A DNA stretch of 16,935 bases from Bacillota bacterium (GTDB lineage: Bacteria; Bacillota; Clostridia; Christensenellales; CAG-138): contig JAEZLG010000180.1 of NCBI GenBank assembly GCA_023435855.1, forward strand, positions 1 through 16,935, written 5' to 3'. Under the pieces are notes generated by a model. The model had not been told where the DNA came from. It was given only the letters and a program-made list of their open reading frames with translations, and made no database searches. Below, in pieces: positions 6,901 through 14,391 of the stretch (position 1 is its first letter; each line of letters starts with the position of its first letter). A program made the position numbers and the translations under genes.

Positions 6901-8733
6901 TTATCTGCCGAACTGGCAATCGTTGTTGCCGGAGTCGGTGATCCACATTTCAAGCATGTTGATCGGGTCATTGAAGTCCGCAACCCAACCGGCGCGGGAG
7001 ATATCGAAGTTACCGGCTTTGCGCTCTGCAAGGAGGGTATCCCAGTCAAGCGTCTTGATGCTCATGTTGATGCCGACAGCCGCAAGGTCCTGCTGAATGC
7101 ACTCTGCGATCGCAACGTGGCCGGTGTTCTCGTTGATGAGGTACTCGAAGCTGATGGGGGTTGACGCGGAGAGCTTGCCGTCTTCAAACGTATAACCGGC
7201 GCTCTCGAGCAGTGCAATCGCCTGATCCACTTCGGGGGTGGTGCCTACGTAGCCGTCGCTGCCGTTGGGGTAGCTCCAGCCAGCGGCATCCTTGAACACG
7301 CCGCCGTTACCGTTGAGCATGCCCTGGGGGATGAAGCTGGTGGCAGGAATCTGGCCGGTCTGGCCTACGACTTCCGCAATGTATACGCGGTCAATCAAGA
7401 GGCTGAATGCACGGCGCATAGCGGAGGCTTCCTCAGCGGTCTTGCCTTCGAACAGCGGAGACTTTACATTGAATTCCACATAGTAGGTACCAAGCTGCGG
7501 CACTATGAAGAACTCGGGATCATTGGTCTGGAGCAGAGTCTGGATTTCATCATTGGGGACGGTGTCGATGAAGTCCAAATCGCCGGCGCGGTAAGCGGCG
7601 TAGATCGCCACGTCATCCGCGGAAAGCATTAACTCGAGCTTCTCGGTCTTCACGTTAGCGGCATCCCAATAGTTGGGGTTCTTAACATAGGTCATGCTCT
7701 CGTTGTGGGTCCAGCTCTCGAGCATGTAAGGACCGCTCGAAACGAAACCGGCTTCCAGCGCCCAAGCACCTGCATCGGCGATGTTTCCATCGGCGTCGAG
7801 GTAACCCGCAGCAGCCTCAACCTGGGACTGCTTTACGGCGAAGAAGGTCGGGAACGCCATAAGATCGAGCATGTACGCGCAGGGCGAGGACAAAGTGACG
7901 GTAAGCTTGTTGCCGTCAGCCTTGACCTGCAGCTTGTCAACATCGACGCTTACAAGCTTTTTGCCCGCAGTGCCGTCATCATTAACGATGTCCTCATATA
8001 CGCCCATCTCGCTGTAACCAGCGATGCCGGCGAACATGTAGGAGTAGTCAGCACCCGTGAAGGGGTTCGCGGCGCGCTTCCAAGAATACTCAAAGTCAGC
8101 AGCGGTCAAATCGGAGCCATCGCTCCACTTGAGGCCGTCCCTGAGGGTAAACACGTAGGTTAAACCGTCAGCAGAGACTTCGAAACCTGTGGCGAAGTTG
8201 GGGGCAGGCAGACCGGCAGCATCGTAAGTGTAAAGGCCGCCAAAGCTGTTTGCCGCGAGGGTGGCACCGTCAACGCTGCTGTTAAGAGCGGGGTCGAGAC
8301 GGTCGGGCTCGGACGCGAGATTCATGCGCAGCGTAGTTGCATCACCGTTGGTGGCATACTGGAAGAATTTCGTGCCGAACAGGTTGGAGAAAAAGCCCTG
8401 CACGGTTGAACGCATCATGTAGCTGTCGTTGTAATAGTAAATGGGCATTACAGCGCCGGTATCCATGAGGATGTCCTCAGCCTGGTGCATCAGTTCCACG
8501 CGCTTTGCAAAGTCGGTCGTGGATTTGATCTCGGTGATGAGCGCATCATAACCGGTCCAGTCGGGGCGGGGGTCGGTCGCTACGGGCTGCTCTTCGCCGG
8601 GGGTTGCCTCGGGAGCTGCCGTTGCGGGTGTGTCGGGCGTAACGGGTGTTTCACCCTTAGGCTGGCAGGCAGCCACTACCGAGAAAACCATCATCAGAGC
8701 GATGAGCAGAGCGATAAGTTTTGTGGTCTTCAT
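6901..8733 (-). CDS. Circularly permuted OppA-like peptide-binding lipoprotein
   Basis: A 610-residue SBP_bac_5 protein, the extracellular peptide receptor of the opp importer. A lipoprotein signal peptide ends in V20-A-A-C23 and is followed by a T/P/E-rich linker (24-57). The order of the rest is unusual. Residues 58-127 (DWTGYDALITEIK... HQAEDIL... PIYYYNDSY... KFFQYA) match what is normally the C-terminal end of OppA; compare E. coli FDSIMAETLKVTDEA and IVPVYYYVNARLVKPW. Residues 131-610 then run from the normal N-terminus (TLRMNLASEPDRLDPA), through LKWSDGSDLTAADFEYSWKR, to the usual penultimate block FDISRAGWVADFNDPINMLE. They stop at SGNNDCQFGR, exactly where the displaced block should follow. 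Start: ATG at 8733 with AAGGAGG. It is last in the operon, 65 bases after oppF. The function is probably retained, as both ends of OppA lie in lobe I. An assembly error is the main alternative. Confidence 0.93.
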   Translation of the reverse strand: MKTTKLIALLIALMMVFSVVAACQPKGETPVTPDTPATAAPEATPGEEQPVATDPRPDWTGYDALITEIKSTTDFAKRVELMHQAEDILMDTGAVMPIYYYNDSYMMRSTVQGFFSNLFGTKFFQYATNGDATTLRMNLASEPDRLDPALNSSVDGATLAANSFGGLYTYDAAGLPAPNFATGFEVSADGLTYVFTLRDGLKWSDGSDLTAADFEYSWKRAANPFTGADYSYMFAGIAGYSEMGVYEDIVNDDGTAGKKLVSVDVDKLQVKADGNKLTVTLSSPCAYMLDLMAFPTFFAVKQSQVEAAAGYLDADGNIADAGAWALEAGFVSSGPYMLESWTHNESMTYVKNPNYWDAANVKTEKLELMLSADDVAIYAAYRAGDLDFIDTVPNDEIQTLLQTNDPEFFIVPQLGTYYVEFNVKSPLFEGKTAEEASAMRRAFSLLIDRVYIAEVVGQTGQIPATSFIPQGMLNGNGGVFKDAAGWSYPNGSDGYVGTTPEVDQAIALLESAGYTFEDGKLSASTPISFEYLINENTGHVAIAECIQQDLAAVGINMSIKTLDWDTLLAERKAGNFDISRAGWVADFNDPINMLEMWITDSGNNDCQFGR

Positions 8734-8765
8734 GTTCTGTCCTCCTTATTATTTATAGCAACCGC

Positions 8766-8780
8766 GGCGGCCTTGCCGCC
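8766..8780 (-). other. GC-rich hairpin between oppF and oppA
   Basis: GGCGGC-AAG-GCCGCC on the minus strand. Flanking CAGCCG and CGGTTG extend the stem with one wobble pair. It lies in the 65-base oppF-oppA gap with no T tract after it, so it is more likely an mRNA-stabilising or processing hairpin than a terminator. It could set oppA message levels apart from the upstream genes. Confidence 0.5.
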
Positions 8781-8798
8781 TTCGGCTGTTATCAAAAG

Positions 8799-9752
8799 TT
8801 ATTTGTTCCAACAGGCTACAAAATGCCCTGCACTGCGCTCGATGAGTGCAGGCATTTCCTGTGCGCAACGCTCCGTGGCATACCTGCAGCGCGTGCGGAA
8901 CGGGCAGCCGCTCGGCATTTTGAGAGGGCTAGGAACGTCGCCCTCAAGCACGATGCGTTGACGTTTCCTCGCGGACTCCGGATCAGGTAACGGTACGGCG
9001 GACATCAGCGACATCGTGTAGGGATGCTCCGGCTTTTCGCAAAGCTCATTCGCCTCAGCAAGCTCTACGATCTTGCCTAAATACATTACGGCGATGCGCG
9101 TGCTTATATGCTGTACGATCAAAAGGTCATGCGCGATGAAGAGGTACGCGATGCCGAGCTTTTGCTGCAGATCCTCAAATGTGTTGATAATCTGCGCCTG
9201 AATGGAAACGTCGAGCGCTGACACGGGTTCATCGCAAACGATGAAGCGAGGATCCACCGCAAGCGCGCGCGCAATGCCGATACGCTGGCGCTGGCCACCA
9301 GAAAATTCGTGTGCGTAGCGCGTGGCATGCTCGGTTGAAAGACCGACGAGGTCCAAAAGATATTCAACCTTTTCCCTGCGCTCCGCGCGGGGAACACGGC
9401 GAATGTCGAGCGGCTCACCTATGATATCACCGACCGTCATGCGCGGGTTGAGTGAGGAGTAGGGATCCTGGAATACGATCTGCATATCCTTGCGGTGCTC
9501 GTCTATATTCTTTTCGGTAATCTCTACGCCGTCGAAGAAAACCTGTCCTGCAGTGGGCTTGTAAAGGTGCAAAATAGTCCTGCCTACGGTGGTTTTGCCG
9601 CAGCCGGATTCGCCCACGAGCCCAAGCGTTTCCCCTTGTGCAAGATCAAAGGAAACGTCGTCCACGGCCTTTAAGGGCGTGGTTTCAAACAGCCCCGTCT
9701 TTATGGGGAAGTATTGCTTTAGGTTTTTGACCTCAAGGAGGGGTTTGCTCAT
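8799..9752 (-). CDS. oppF: Oligopeptide ABC importer ATPase OppF
   Basis: A 317-residue cytoplasmic ABC ATPase of the OppF/DppF group, one of the two nucleotide-binding subunits that power peptide import. It has Walker A GESGCGKT (47-54), Q-loop VFQDPYSSLNP (93-103), signature FSGGQRQR (150-157), Walker B FIVCD174-E175 and the switch histidine in IAHD. The C-terminal oligo_HPY region shows HPYT and the cysteine set SGCPFRTRC...C...C near the end, which in characterised peptide importers can hold a [4Fe-4S] cluster. The start ATG overlaps the oppD stop by four bases (ATGA) and has a strong GGAGGTGA before it, so translation is coupled. Length and motifs are complete. Confidence 0.95.
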   Translation of the reverse strand: MSKPLLEVKNLKQYFPIKTGLFETTPLKAVDDVSFDLAQGETLGLVGESGCGKTTVGRTILHLYKPTAGQVFFDGVEITEKNIDEHRKDMQIVFQDPYSSLNPRMTVGDIIGEPLDIRRVPRAERREKVEYLLDLVGLSTEHATRYAHEFSGGQRQRIGIARALAVDPRFIVCDEPVSALDVSIQAQIINTFEDLQQKLGIAYLFIAHDLLIVQHISTRIAVMYLGKIVELAEANELCEKPEHPYTMSLMSAVPLPDPESARKRQRIVLEGDVPSPLKMPSGCPFRTRCRYATERCAQEMPALIERSAGHFVACWNK

Positions 9753-10765
9753 TTGTTGTCACCTCCGGTCGTGGTAGTAGAAGCTTCATCATAAACGGCC
9801 TTAACATTCATCCAACAGGCCGCAAGGTGATCTTGGGCAACAAAAACTTCCTCCGGCTGCTCACGAAGGCATATCTTCATGGCGCAGTCGCAGCGTGAGG
9901 CAAAGGCGCAGCCTGCGGGGAGATTCAATAGATCCACAGGTGTGCCGCCGATGGGCTGCAGGCGGATATGGCCCGAACCAAGCTTCGGGATGGAGCGCAT
10001 AAGGCCTTTGGTGTATTCGTGCTTCGGATTATAGAAAATCTCGTCTGCAGTGCCGCGCTCGCACACGCGCCCTGCATACATAACGATAATCTCATCGCAC
10101 ATGTCAGCGATAACGCCAAGATCGTGCGTAATGATGATGATGGCCATGCCGAGCTTTTTTTGCAAATCTTGCATGAGTTCGAGTATCTGCGCCTGAATGG
10201 TCACGTCAAGCGCGGTGGTCGGCTCGTCGGCAATCAAAATATCCGGCTCGCAGGCAAGCGCCATGGCAATCATCACGCGTTGGCGCATGCCGCCCGATAG
10301 CTCGTGCGGATATTGCTTAATACGCTTTTGCGGATCGTTTACGCCCACAAGCGAAAGCATTTCAATAGCGCGCTCGCGCGCCTGCTTGCGGTTGCGGTTG
10401 GTATGGAGAAGTATGGCCTCCATCAACTGGTTGCCGATGGTATAAACCGGGTTAAGACTCGTCATGGGATCCTGGAAGATGATACTTATCTTTTCACCGC
10501 GGAAGCTTCTCATCTGCCGCTTGGAGTATTTGAGTATATCATCGTCCTCAAAAAGAACTTCGCCTCCAACCACTTTGCCGGGGTCCACAAGGATGCGCAA
10601 AATGGAATAAGCGGTAACGCTTTTACCGGAACCCGATTCACCCACGATACCTAAAACCTTGCCTTTTTCGAGGTTGAAAGAGATTCCGTTCACGGCCTTT
10701 ACTACGCCGGCGTCGGTATCAAACTGTGTCTGTAGGTTTTTGACCTGCAACAAATTTTCGCTCAT
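9749..10765 (-). CDS. oppD: Oligopeptide ABC importer ATPase OppD
   Basis: A 338-residue ABC ATPase of the OppD/DppD group, partner of OppF on the inner face of the membrane. Walker A is GESGSGKS (42-49), the Q-loop is FQDPMTSLNP, the signature is LSGGMRQR, Walker B reads ILIADEPTTALD, and the switch histidine lies in IITHD. The oligo_HPY tail has HEYTKGLMRSIP and a cysteine set (AGCAFASRCDCAMKIC ... AACW), again compatible with an iron-sulphur site. There are four bases between the oppC stop and this ATG; the ribosome site AAGGAAG overlaps the end of oppC. A polar tail of about 20 residues (VYDEASTTTTGGDNK) follows the usual end. Confidence 0.95.
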   Translation of the reverse strand: MSENLLQVKNLQTQFDTDAGVVKAVNGISFNLEKGKVLGIVGESGSGKSVTAYSILRILVDPGKVVGGEVLFEDDDILKYSKRQMRSFRGEKISIIFQDPMTSLNPVYTIGNQLMEAILLHTNRNRKQARERAIEMLSLVGVNDPQKRIKQYPHELSGGMRQRVMIAMALACEPDILIADEPTTALDVTIQAQILELMQDLQKKLGMAIIIITHDLGVIADMCDEIIVMYAGRVCERGTADEIFYNPKHEYTKGLMRSIPKLGSGHIRLQPIGGTPVDLLNLPAGCAFASRCDCAMKICLREQPEEVFVAQDHLAACWMNVKAVYDEASTTTTGGDNK

Positions 10766-10769
10766 ACGA

Positions 10770-11846
10770 TCACTTCCTTAACTTGGGGTCGAAGGCATCG
10801 CGAAGACCGTCGCCCAAAAGATTGAAAGCAAGCACGATCAAACAGATGGCGGCCGCCGGGAATACCAGTTTGTAGGGATAGCTTTGGAGACCCTGCCGCG
10901 CAGCGTTGGCTAGGGACCCGAGGCTCGGCATCGGCGCCTGTACACCGAGGCCCACAAAGCTTAAAAAGCTTTCGGTAAATATGGCAGTAGGTACCTGCAA
11001 AGCGGTCGAAATGATAATGACGCTCATGCAGTTGGGCAAAATGTGTTTCCGAACAATTCTTCCGCCCTTTGCACCCAAGGCACGTGCCGCAATCACGTAT
11101 TCGTTCTTCTTGATGGAGAGGATTTGGCCGCGCACTAGGCGGGCCATACCCACCCAGTAAAGGAGACCGAACACGATAAACAAGCTGATTATGTTGGTGC
11201 CCAGCGACTCAAGCGTTGTTCCCGCAATAACATCCTTTAATAGCGGGTCAAGCACCACCGACAGGAGGATAATCATCAACATGTCCGGCAAAGAGTAGAT
11301 AATATCCACGATACGCATCATGAAAAGGTCTACCTTACCGCCCACATAGCCGGATATGGAGCCGTATATAAGGCCGATTATTAGCACGATAATGCTTGCA
11401 AAGAAGCCAACCGCCAGGGAAACGCGCGCGCCGTACACCACGCGGATAAAATAGTCGCGGCTTAAGTTGTCCGTACCGAACAAATGCGGAAAGAGCTCCT
11501 GCCCTTCGTCGATCGCCTTCTGCTCAAGCACAGAATAGGTCATTGGTGGAAGGTTTTTTGCGCCCTTATCACGTATGCCGTTGACCGTGATCATTTCCTC
11601 GTAGCCGTAGGGGACAACCATCGGTGCAAAAATGATTACGATGATCAAAAGCGCCAATACGATGATACTGCCTACCGCAAGCGGGTTTTTGAAAAGCTTG
11701 CGCATGCCGTCTTTAAAAAACGTGGACGGCTCGCGCATCTGTACATGCATTTCCTTCTCGGCTTCATCTGCGGGTGCAAAAGAGGACAGATCCAGATGAA
11801 GGCTCAGGAGGCGCTTCTTGGGGATTTTGTGTTCTAGATCGCTCAT
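10770..11846 (-). CDS. oppC: Oligopeptide ABC importer permease OppC
   Basis: A 358-residue inner-membrane permease of the OppC/DppC type (OppC_N plus BPD_transp_1). A long polar N-terminal stretch of about 55 residues precedes TM1 (NPLAVGSIIVLALLIIVIIFAP); an extracytoplasmic loop with FGTDNLSRDYF follows, then five further membrane segments. The EAA loop that docks on the ATPases is clear: EYVIAARALGAKGGRIVRKHILPN in two parts around residue 257. GTDNLSRD and the C-terminal LGDGLRDAFDPKLRK are hallmarks of the family. The start ATG has TAGGAGGC ahead of it, and the stop codon of oppB is part of that site. It forms a heterodimer with OppB. Confidence 0.95.
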   Translation of the reverse strand: MSDLEHKIPKKRLLSLHLDLSSFAPADEAEKEMHVQMREPSTFFKDGMRKLFKNPLAVGSIIVLALLIIVIIFAPMVVPYGYEEMITVNGIRDKGAKNLPPMTYSVLEQKAIDEGQELFPHLFGTDNLSRDYFIRVVYGARVSLAVGFFASIIVLIIGLIYGSISGYVGGKVDLFMMRIVDIIYSLPDMLMIILLSVVLDPLLKDVIAGTTLESLGTNIISLFIVFGLLYWVGMARLVRGQILSIKKNEYVIAARALGAKGGRIVRKHILPNCMSVIIISTALQVPTAIFTESFLSFVGLGVQAPMPSLGSLANAARQGLQSYPYKLVFPAAAICLIVLAFNLLGDGLRDAFDPKLRK

Positions 11847-11861
11847 ACTTTTTTGTGCCTC

Positions 11862-12773
11862 CTATTCAAAGGTAATTCTCGGGTCGACGGCCTTATAGAT
11901 AAGGTCGCTGACGAGTGTAGCGATAACCATGAGCACCGAAAGGAAAATCGTGGTCGCCATGATCATCGGGTAATCGCGGTTGGTGATGCCTGTTACAAAC
12001 TTGGAGCCCAAACCACCGATGGTAAATACCGTTTCCACAACGAGGCTGCCGGTGAGAATGTAGGCAATCATCGGCCCCATGTAAGTGATTACGGGGATGA
12101 GTGCGTTCTTAAGCGCGTGTTTATAAACGACCTTGGTTTCGGTAAGGCCCTTAGAGCGCGCGGTGCGCACATAGTCCTGTCCGAGTACATCGAGCATGCT
12201 GGACTTTGTAAGCCTTGTGATGTAGCTCATGGGGTAAAGCGAAAGTGCAAAAATAGGCAAAACGTAATTCTGATTTTCCGGGGAGAATACCGGGAACCAA
12301 CCTAAATTCAAACAGAAAACCAAAAGTAGAATCGTTGCCAAAACAAAGTTTGGCACCGAAACGAAGAACGTTGTAAAAAAGATGATGAGCCGGTCAAAAA
12401 CGCTGTTTCGCGTAAGCGCAGCGATAGCGCCGAATATGAGCCCAAATATCAATGCAACCACGGCGGCAGCTCCGCCAAGCTTTGCAGAAACGGAAAAGGA
12501 CTCGCTGATTGTCTGCATGATGTCGCGGCCGGACTTGAGTGAAATGCCGAAATCGCCGTGAAGCATGTCATTGATATATAAAACGAACTGCTCGCCTACG
12601 GGCTTATCAAGATGGAAGCGCGCTTCCAACGCCGCACGTACGGCGGGATCGGGTGCCTTTTCTTTTTCAAACGGCCCTCCGGGAATTGCGTTCATCGCAA
12701 AAAATGTGATGGTGATAATGATGAATACCGTCACAATGGCAAGTCCTATTCTTTTTAGAATGTACTTCCACAT
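11862..12773 (-). CDS. oppB: Oligopeptide ABC importer permease OppB
   Basis: First gene of the opp operon: a 303-residue BPD_transp_1 permease with six membrane segments. TM1 is LAIVTVFIIITITFFAM and is followed by the family pattern IPGGPF. The EAA loop reads DYVRTARSKGLTETKVVYKHALKN, and the C-terminal DPRI close is typical. I start it at the ATG at 12773 (MWKYILKRIGLA), ten bases after AGGAG; an in-frame TTG at 12800 is less likely because the ribosome site lies between the two. The promoter at 12824-12853 gives a leader of about 40 bases. No peptidase genes are linked, so the imported peptides are presumably a general amino-acid source. Confidence 0.94.
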   Translation of the reverse strand: MWKYILKRIGLAIVTVFIIITITFFAMNAIPGGPFEKEKAPDPAVRAALEARFHLDKPVGEQFVLYINDMLHGDFGISLKSGRDIMQTISESFSVSAKLGGAAAVVALIFGLIFGAIAALTRNSVFDRLIIFFTTFFVSVPNFVLATILLLVFCLNLGWFPVFSPENQNYVLPIFALSLYPMSYITRLTKSSMLDVLGQDYVRTARSKGLTETKVVYKHALKNALIPVITYMGPMIAYILTGSLVVETVFTIGGLGSKFVTGITNRDYPMIMATTIFLSVLMVIATLVSDLIYKAVDPRITFE

Positions 12774-12823
12774 GAAGTTCGTTCTCCTTCCTACGGGCAA
12801 ATCTGCGGTCCGAACTGATTATG

Positions 12824-12853
12824 TGTATACGAATACTATTTTGGGGTATACAA
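12824..12853 (-). promoter_or_regulatory. Promoter of the opp operon with operator-like repeat
   Basis: Minus-strand -35 TTGTAT (12848-12853) and -10 TATACA (12824-12829), 18 bases apart. The palindrome GTATAC occurs twice, at 12825-12830 and 12846-12851, exactly 21 bases (two helical turns) apart, covering both promoter boxes. This has the shape of a repressor operator, though -10-like sequence alone can produce such repeats. Confidence 0.6.
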
Positions 12854-12943
12854 TTTTAAGGTATCTGTATATTACAGCGTCTGAAAGCATATGTCAATCA
12901 TCGATGTTTTGGGCAAGTTTCCATATATTTGTGAAAGCGGCAA

Positions 12944-12972
12944 TTGAAAAAGGCGTTCCTTCTTTGTATAAT
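12944..12972 (+). promoter_or_regulatory. Promoter of the BMP-family lipoprotein gene
   Basis: -35 TTGAAA (12944-12949), a 17-base spacer, and a perfect -10 TATAAT (12967-12972). This is the best SigA-type promoter in the window. The start point would be near 12979, giving a leader of about 60 bases that ends in a T run and GGAGG; this is too short for a purine riboswitch. Confidence 0.8.
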
Positions 12973-13037
12973 GGTCATTGCACAGCAGGAAAAGCAACGA
13001 TTTTGTGTAAAAATTTTTTTTGGAGGAAAAGTTTTTT

Positions 13038-14039
13038 ATGAAGAAGCTTTTATCTATGGTACTCGTGCTTGTGATGACGGCCGTCATGCTGACAGGATGC
13101 GCCGGCGGCAGCACCGGTCCTAAGGATGATGGTAAGATAAGCGTTGCCGTCGTGGTGGCGGGAGGCCTAGGTGACCGTTCGTTCTACGATTCGGCAAAGG
13201 CTGGCCTGGACAGGCTTGTTGCCGATTACGGCATCGAGGGAAAGGTTATTGAGTGCAAGCAAGACGCTTCCATGTATCAACAGCAGCTCATCAACGCCGC
13301 AGAAACCTGCGATTTTGTGGTTGCAGTCGGTTGGGAGTTTGCCGACGGCCTTATTGCCGTTGCACCGGAACTCCCCGATACCAAATTTATCTACGTGGAT
13401 GAAGCCGTAGAGAATGTAAGTAACATCTACAATATTAAATACGCACAAAACGAAGGATCGTTCCTTGTGGGCTACATTGCCGCGAAGCTTTCTCAAACCG
13501 GCAAGGTCGGCGCGGTGGGCGGTGCGGATGGTGCTACCATCAACGACTTTATCGCAGGCTACAAGCAGGGGGCACTTTACGCAAATCCCGCTTGCATCGT
13601 GGAAGTAAACTATGCAGAGGATTATGAAGATCCTGCCAAGGGCAAGGAGTGTGCGCTCACCCTATTTGGGAAAGGGTGCGACATCGTGTTCCAGATCGCG
13701 GGTAAGACGGGCGAGGGCGTGTTTGAAGCAGCCTCCGAGCAGGGCAAGTATGCCATCGGCGTGGATTCCGACCAGAAATACATCAATCCCGACGTAATCG
13801 TTTGCTCCATGATTAAAAAAGTAGGCGATTCCATTTATGATACCGTGGCTGCTTTTATTAATGAAGATGCATGGAAAGGCGGTACTACATGGGTAGCGGG
13901 TATGGAATCAGGCTTAATCGACGTCGGTTACGGCGAGGAAGGCTCCACGCAGCAGGTATCCGCTGAGCTTAAGGCCGAGGTTGAAGCCCTTAAGCAGAAG
14001 ATTATCAGCGGAGAGATAACGGTAGATACGACGCGCTAA
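13038..14039 (+). CDS. BMP/PnrA-family nucleoside-binding lipoprotein
   Basis: A 333-residue surface lipoprotein of the BMP family (PnrA, BmpA, Med), the extracellular receptor of nucleoside-type ABC importers. The signal peptide MKKLLSMVLVLVMTAVMLTGC has the lipobox L18-T-G-C21, followed by a short G/S-rich linker. The mature part opens with KISVAVVVAGGLGDRSFYDSA, the first strand and ligand loop of the fold. GSFLVGYIAAKLSQTGKVGAVGG, DIVFQIAGKTGEGV and the IGVDSDQ strand are family landmarks. The ATG at 13038 has GGAGG (13022-13026) eleven bases before it; a TTG at 13020 overlaps that site and is rejected. The gene is divergent from opp. Downstream ATPase and permease genes of the matching transporter type make a nucleoside (purine) substrate likely, but simple sugars or other small ligands cannot be excluded. 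Confidence 0.92.
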   Translation: MKKLLSMVLVLVMTAVMLTGCAGGSTGPKDDGKISVAVVVAGGLGDRSFYDSAKAGLDRLVADYGIEGKVIECKQDASMYQQQLINAAETCDFVVAVGWEFADGLIAVAPELPDTKFIYVDEAVENVSNIYNIKYAQNEGSFLVGYIAAKLSQTGKVGAVGGADGATINDFIAGYKQGALYANPACIVEVNYAEDYEDPAKGKECALTLFGKGCDIVFQIAGKTGEGVFEAASEQGKYAIGVDSDQKYINPDVIVCSMIKKVGDSIYDTVAAFINEDAWKGGTTWVAGMESGLIDVGYGEEGSTQQVSAELKAEVEALKQKIISGEITVDTTR

Positions 14040-14053
14040 GGCGCTTTCGCTTT

Positions 14054-14103
14054 CGCGGGCATGGCTCACAAGCCATGCCCGCGAGGTTCTTCGGGGCTTT
14101 TTC
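14054..14103 (+). terminator. Terminator/attenuator after the BMP gene
   Basis: A 13-bp perfect GC-rich stem (14054-14066 with 14071-14083, loop CACA) starts 14 bases after the stop. The run CTTTTTC (14097-14103) comes 13 bases later. A shorter alternative stem, CCCG with CGGG (14093-14095), would sit closer to the T run. Either full termination or partial read-through into the transporter genes is possible; a stable 3' hairpin also suits a binding protein needed in excess. Confidence 0.7.
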
Positions 14104-14104
14104 A

Positions 14105-14179
14105 ACATCCGCTTATAGCGCTCCGACAATCCCACCGATGTCGCCTACGGCGACAAATAAGATTGCGGGTGGCGGATGT
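14105..14179. repeat. Nested inverted-repeat element in the BMP-ATPase gap
   Basis: Outer arms ACATCCGC (14105-14112) and GCGGATGT (14172-14179) enclose CAATC (14127-14131) / GATTG (14161-14165). Innermost is a 7-bp stem TGTCGCC (14139-14145) / GGCGACA (14149-14155) with loop TAC. CCACC (14132-14136) could also pair with GGTGG (14168-14172). No coding sequence is evident. I do not recognise a riboswitch class; a small mobile palindromic element or a structured leader are both possible. Confidence 0.5.
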
Positions 14180-14207
14180 ATAAGGAACGTGATCCAATTT
14201 CGTATTA

Positions 14208-14231
14208 GGGCGGGATGATTTCATCCCGCCA
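14208..14231 (+). repeat. REP-like palindrome upstream of the nucleoside-importer ATPase
   Basis: GGCGGGATGA (14209-14218) pairs with TCATCCCGCC (14221-14230). It is almost the same as the palindrome after the RAYT gene (5270-5293). The foot here reads TTAG instead of GTAG. Confidence 0.75.
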
Positions 14232-14251
14232 CGTATTACGCTTAGGGTCTT

Positions 14252-14320
14252 GTAGGGGACCTCGGGTGGGCAACGCCCTTCGTCACTAGGCCTGCGGACC
14301 GTCGCAAGGTGGTCGCCCGA
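14252..14320 (+). repeat. Degenerate GTAG-led GC-rich repeat
   Basis: GTAG (14252-14255) leads a 65-base GC-rich tract ending in GGTCGCCCG. Inside are GGGC-AAC-GCCC (14268-14278), the palindrome AGGCCT, and CCTGCG (14291-14296) / CGCAAGG (14303-14309) with one bulge. It looks like several decayed or recombined REP units. The rest of the gap (14321-14437) is AT-rich and holds only the putative promoter and ribosome site. Confidence 0.45.
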
Positions 14321-14358
14321 TAATCTCGAAAAATAACCACGCTCAGAAAATCCATTTA

Positions 14359-14391
14359 TTGGAAAGTCTTCCTTATTATATATTATATAAT
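14359..14391 (+). promoter_or_regulatory. Possible promoter of the ATPase/permease genes
   Basis: TTGGAA (14359-14364) lies 16 bases before TATTAT (14381-14386); a perfect TATAAT overlaps at 14386-14391 but is 21 bases from that -35. The run of TA steps makes the exact box uncertain. It would allow transcription of the transport genes independent of the lipoprotein. Confidence 0.4.

Noticed and set aside
7705..8163. 152-codon plus-strand frame antisense to the oppA-like gene
   Set aside because: No family similarity and no start signal; it mirrors the codon pattern of the real gene.
6934..8577. Shared GTCGGT (plus strand 6934-6939 and 8572-8577) as microhomology for the permutation
   Set aside because: Six bases in GC-rich coding DNA are expected by chance, and the copies do not line up with the exact breakpoints.
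6901..8733. OppA gene explained by a frameshift or by fusion of two tandem oppA copies
   Set aside because: The frame is open from signal peptide to stop, every OppA block occurs once, and no second body or tail copy lies next to it. A reordered single gene fits better, with assembly error left as the alternative to test.
12973..13037. Purine riboswitch before the BMP gene
   Set aside because: The leader from the strong promoter is about 60 bases and lacks the three-way-junction core of purine aptamers.
13020..13037. TTG start for the BMP lipoprotein
   Set aside because: It overlaps the GGAGG ribosome site and would place charged residues ahead of a complete signal peptide that begins at the ATG at 13038.
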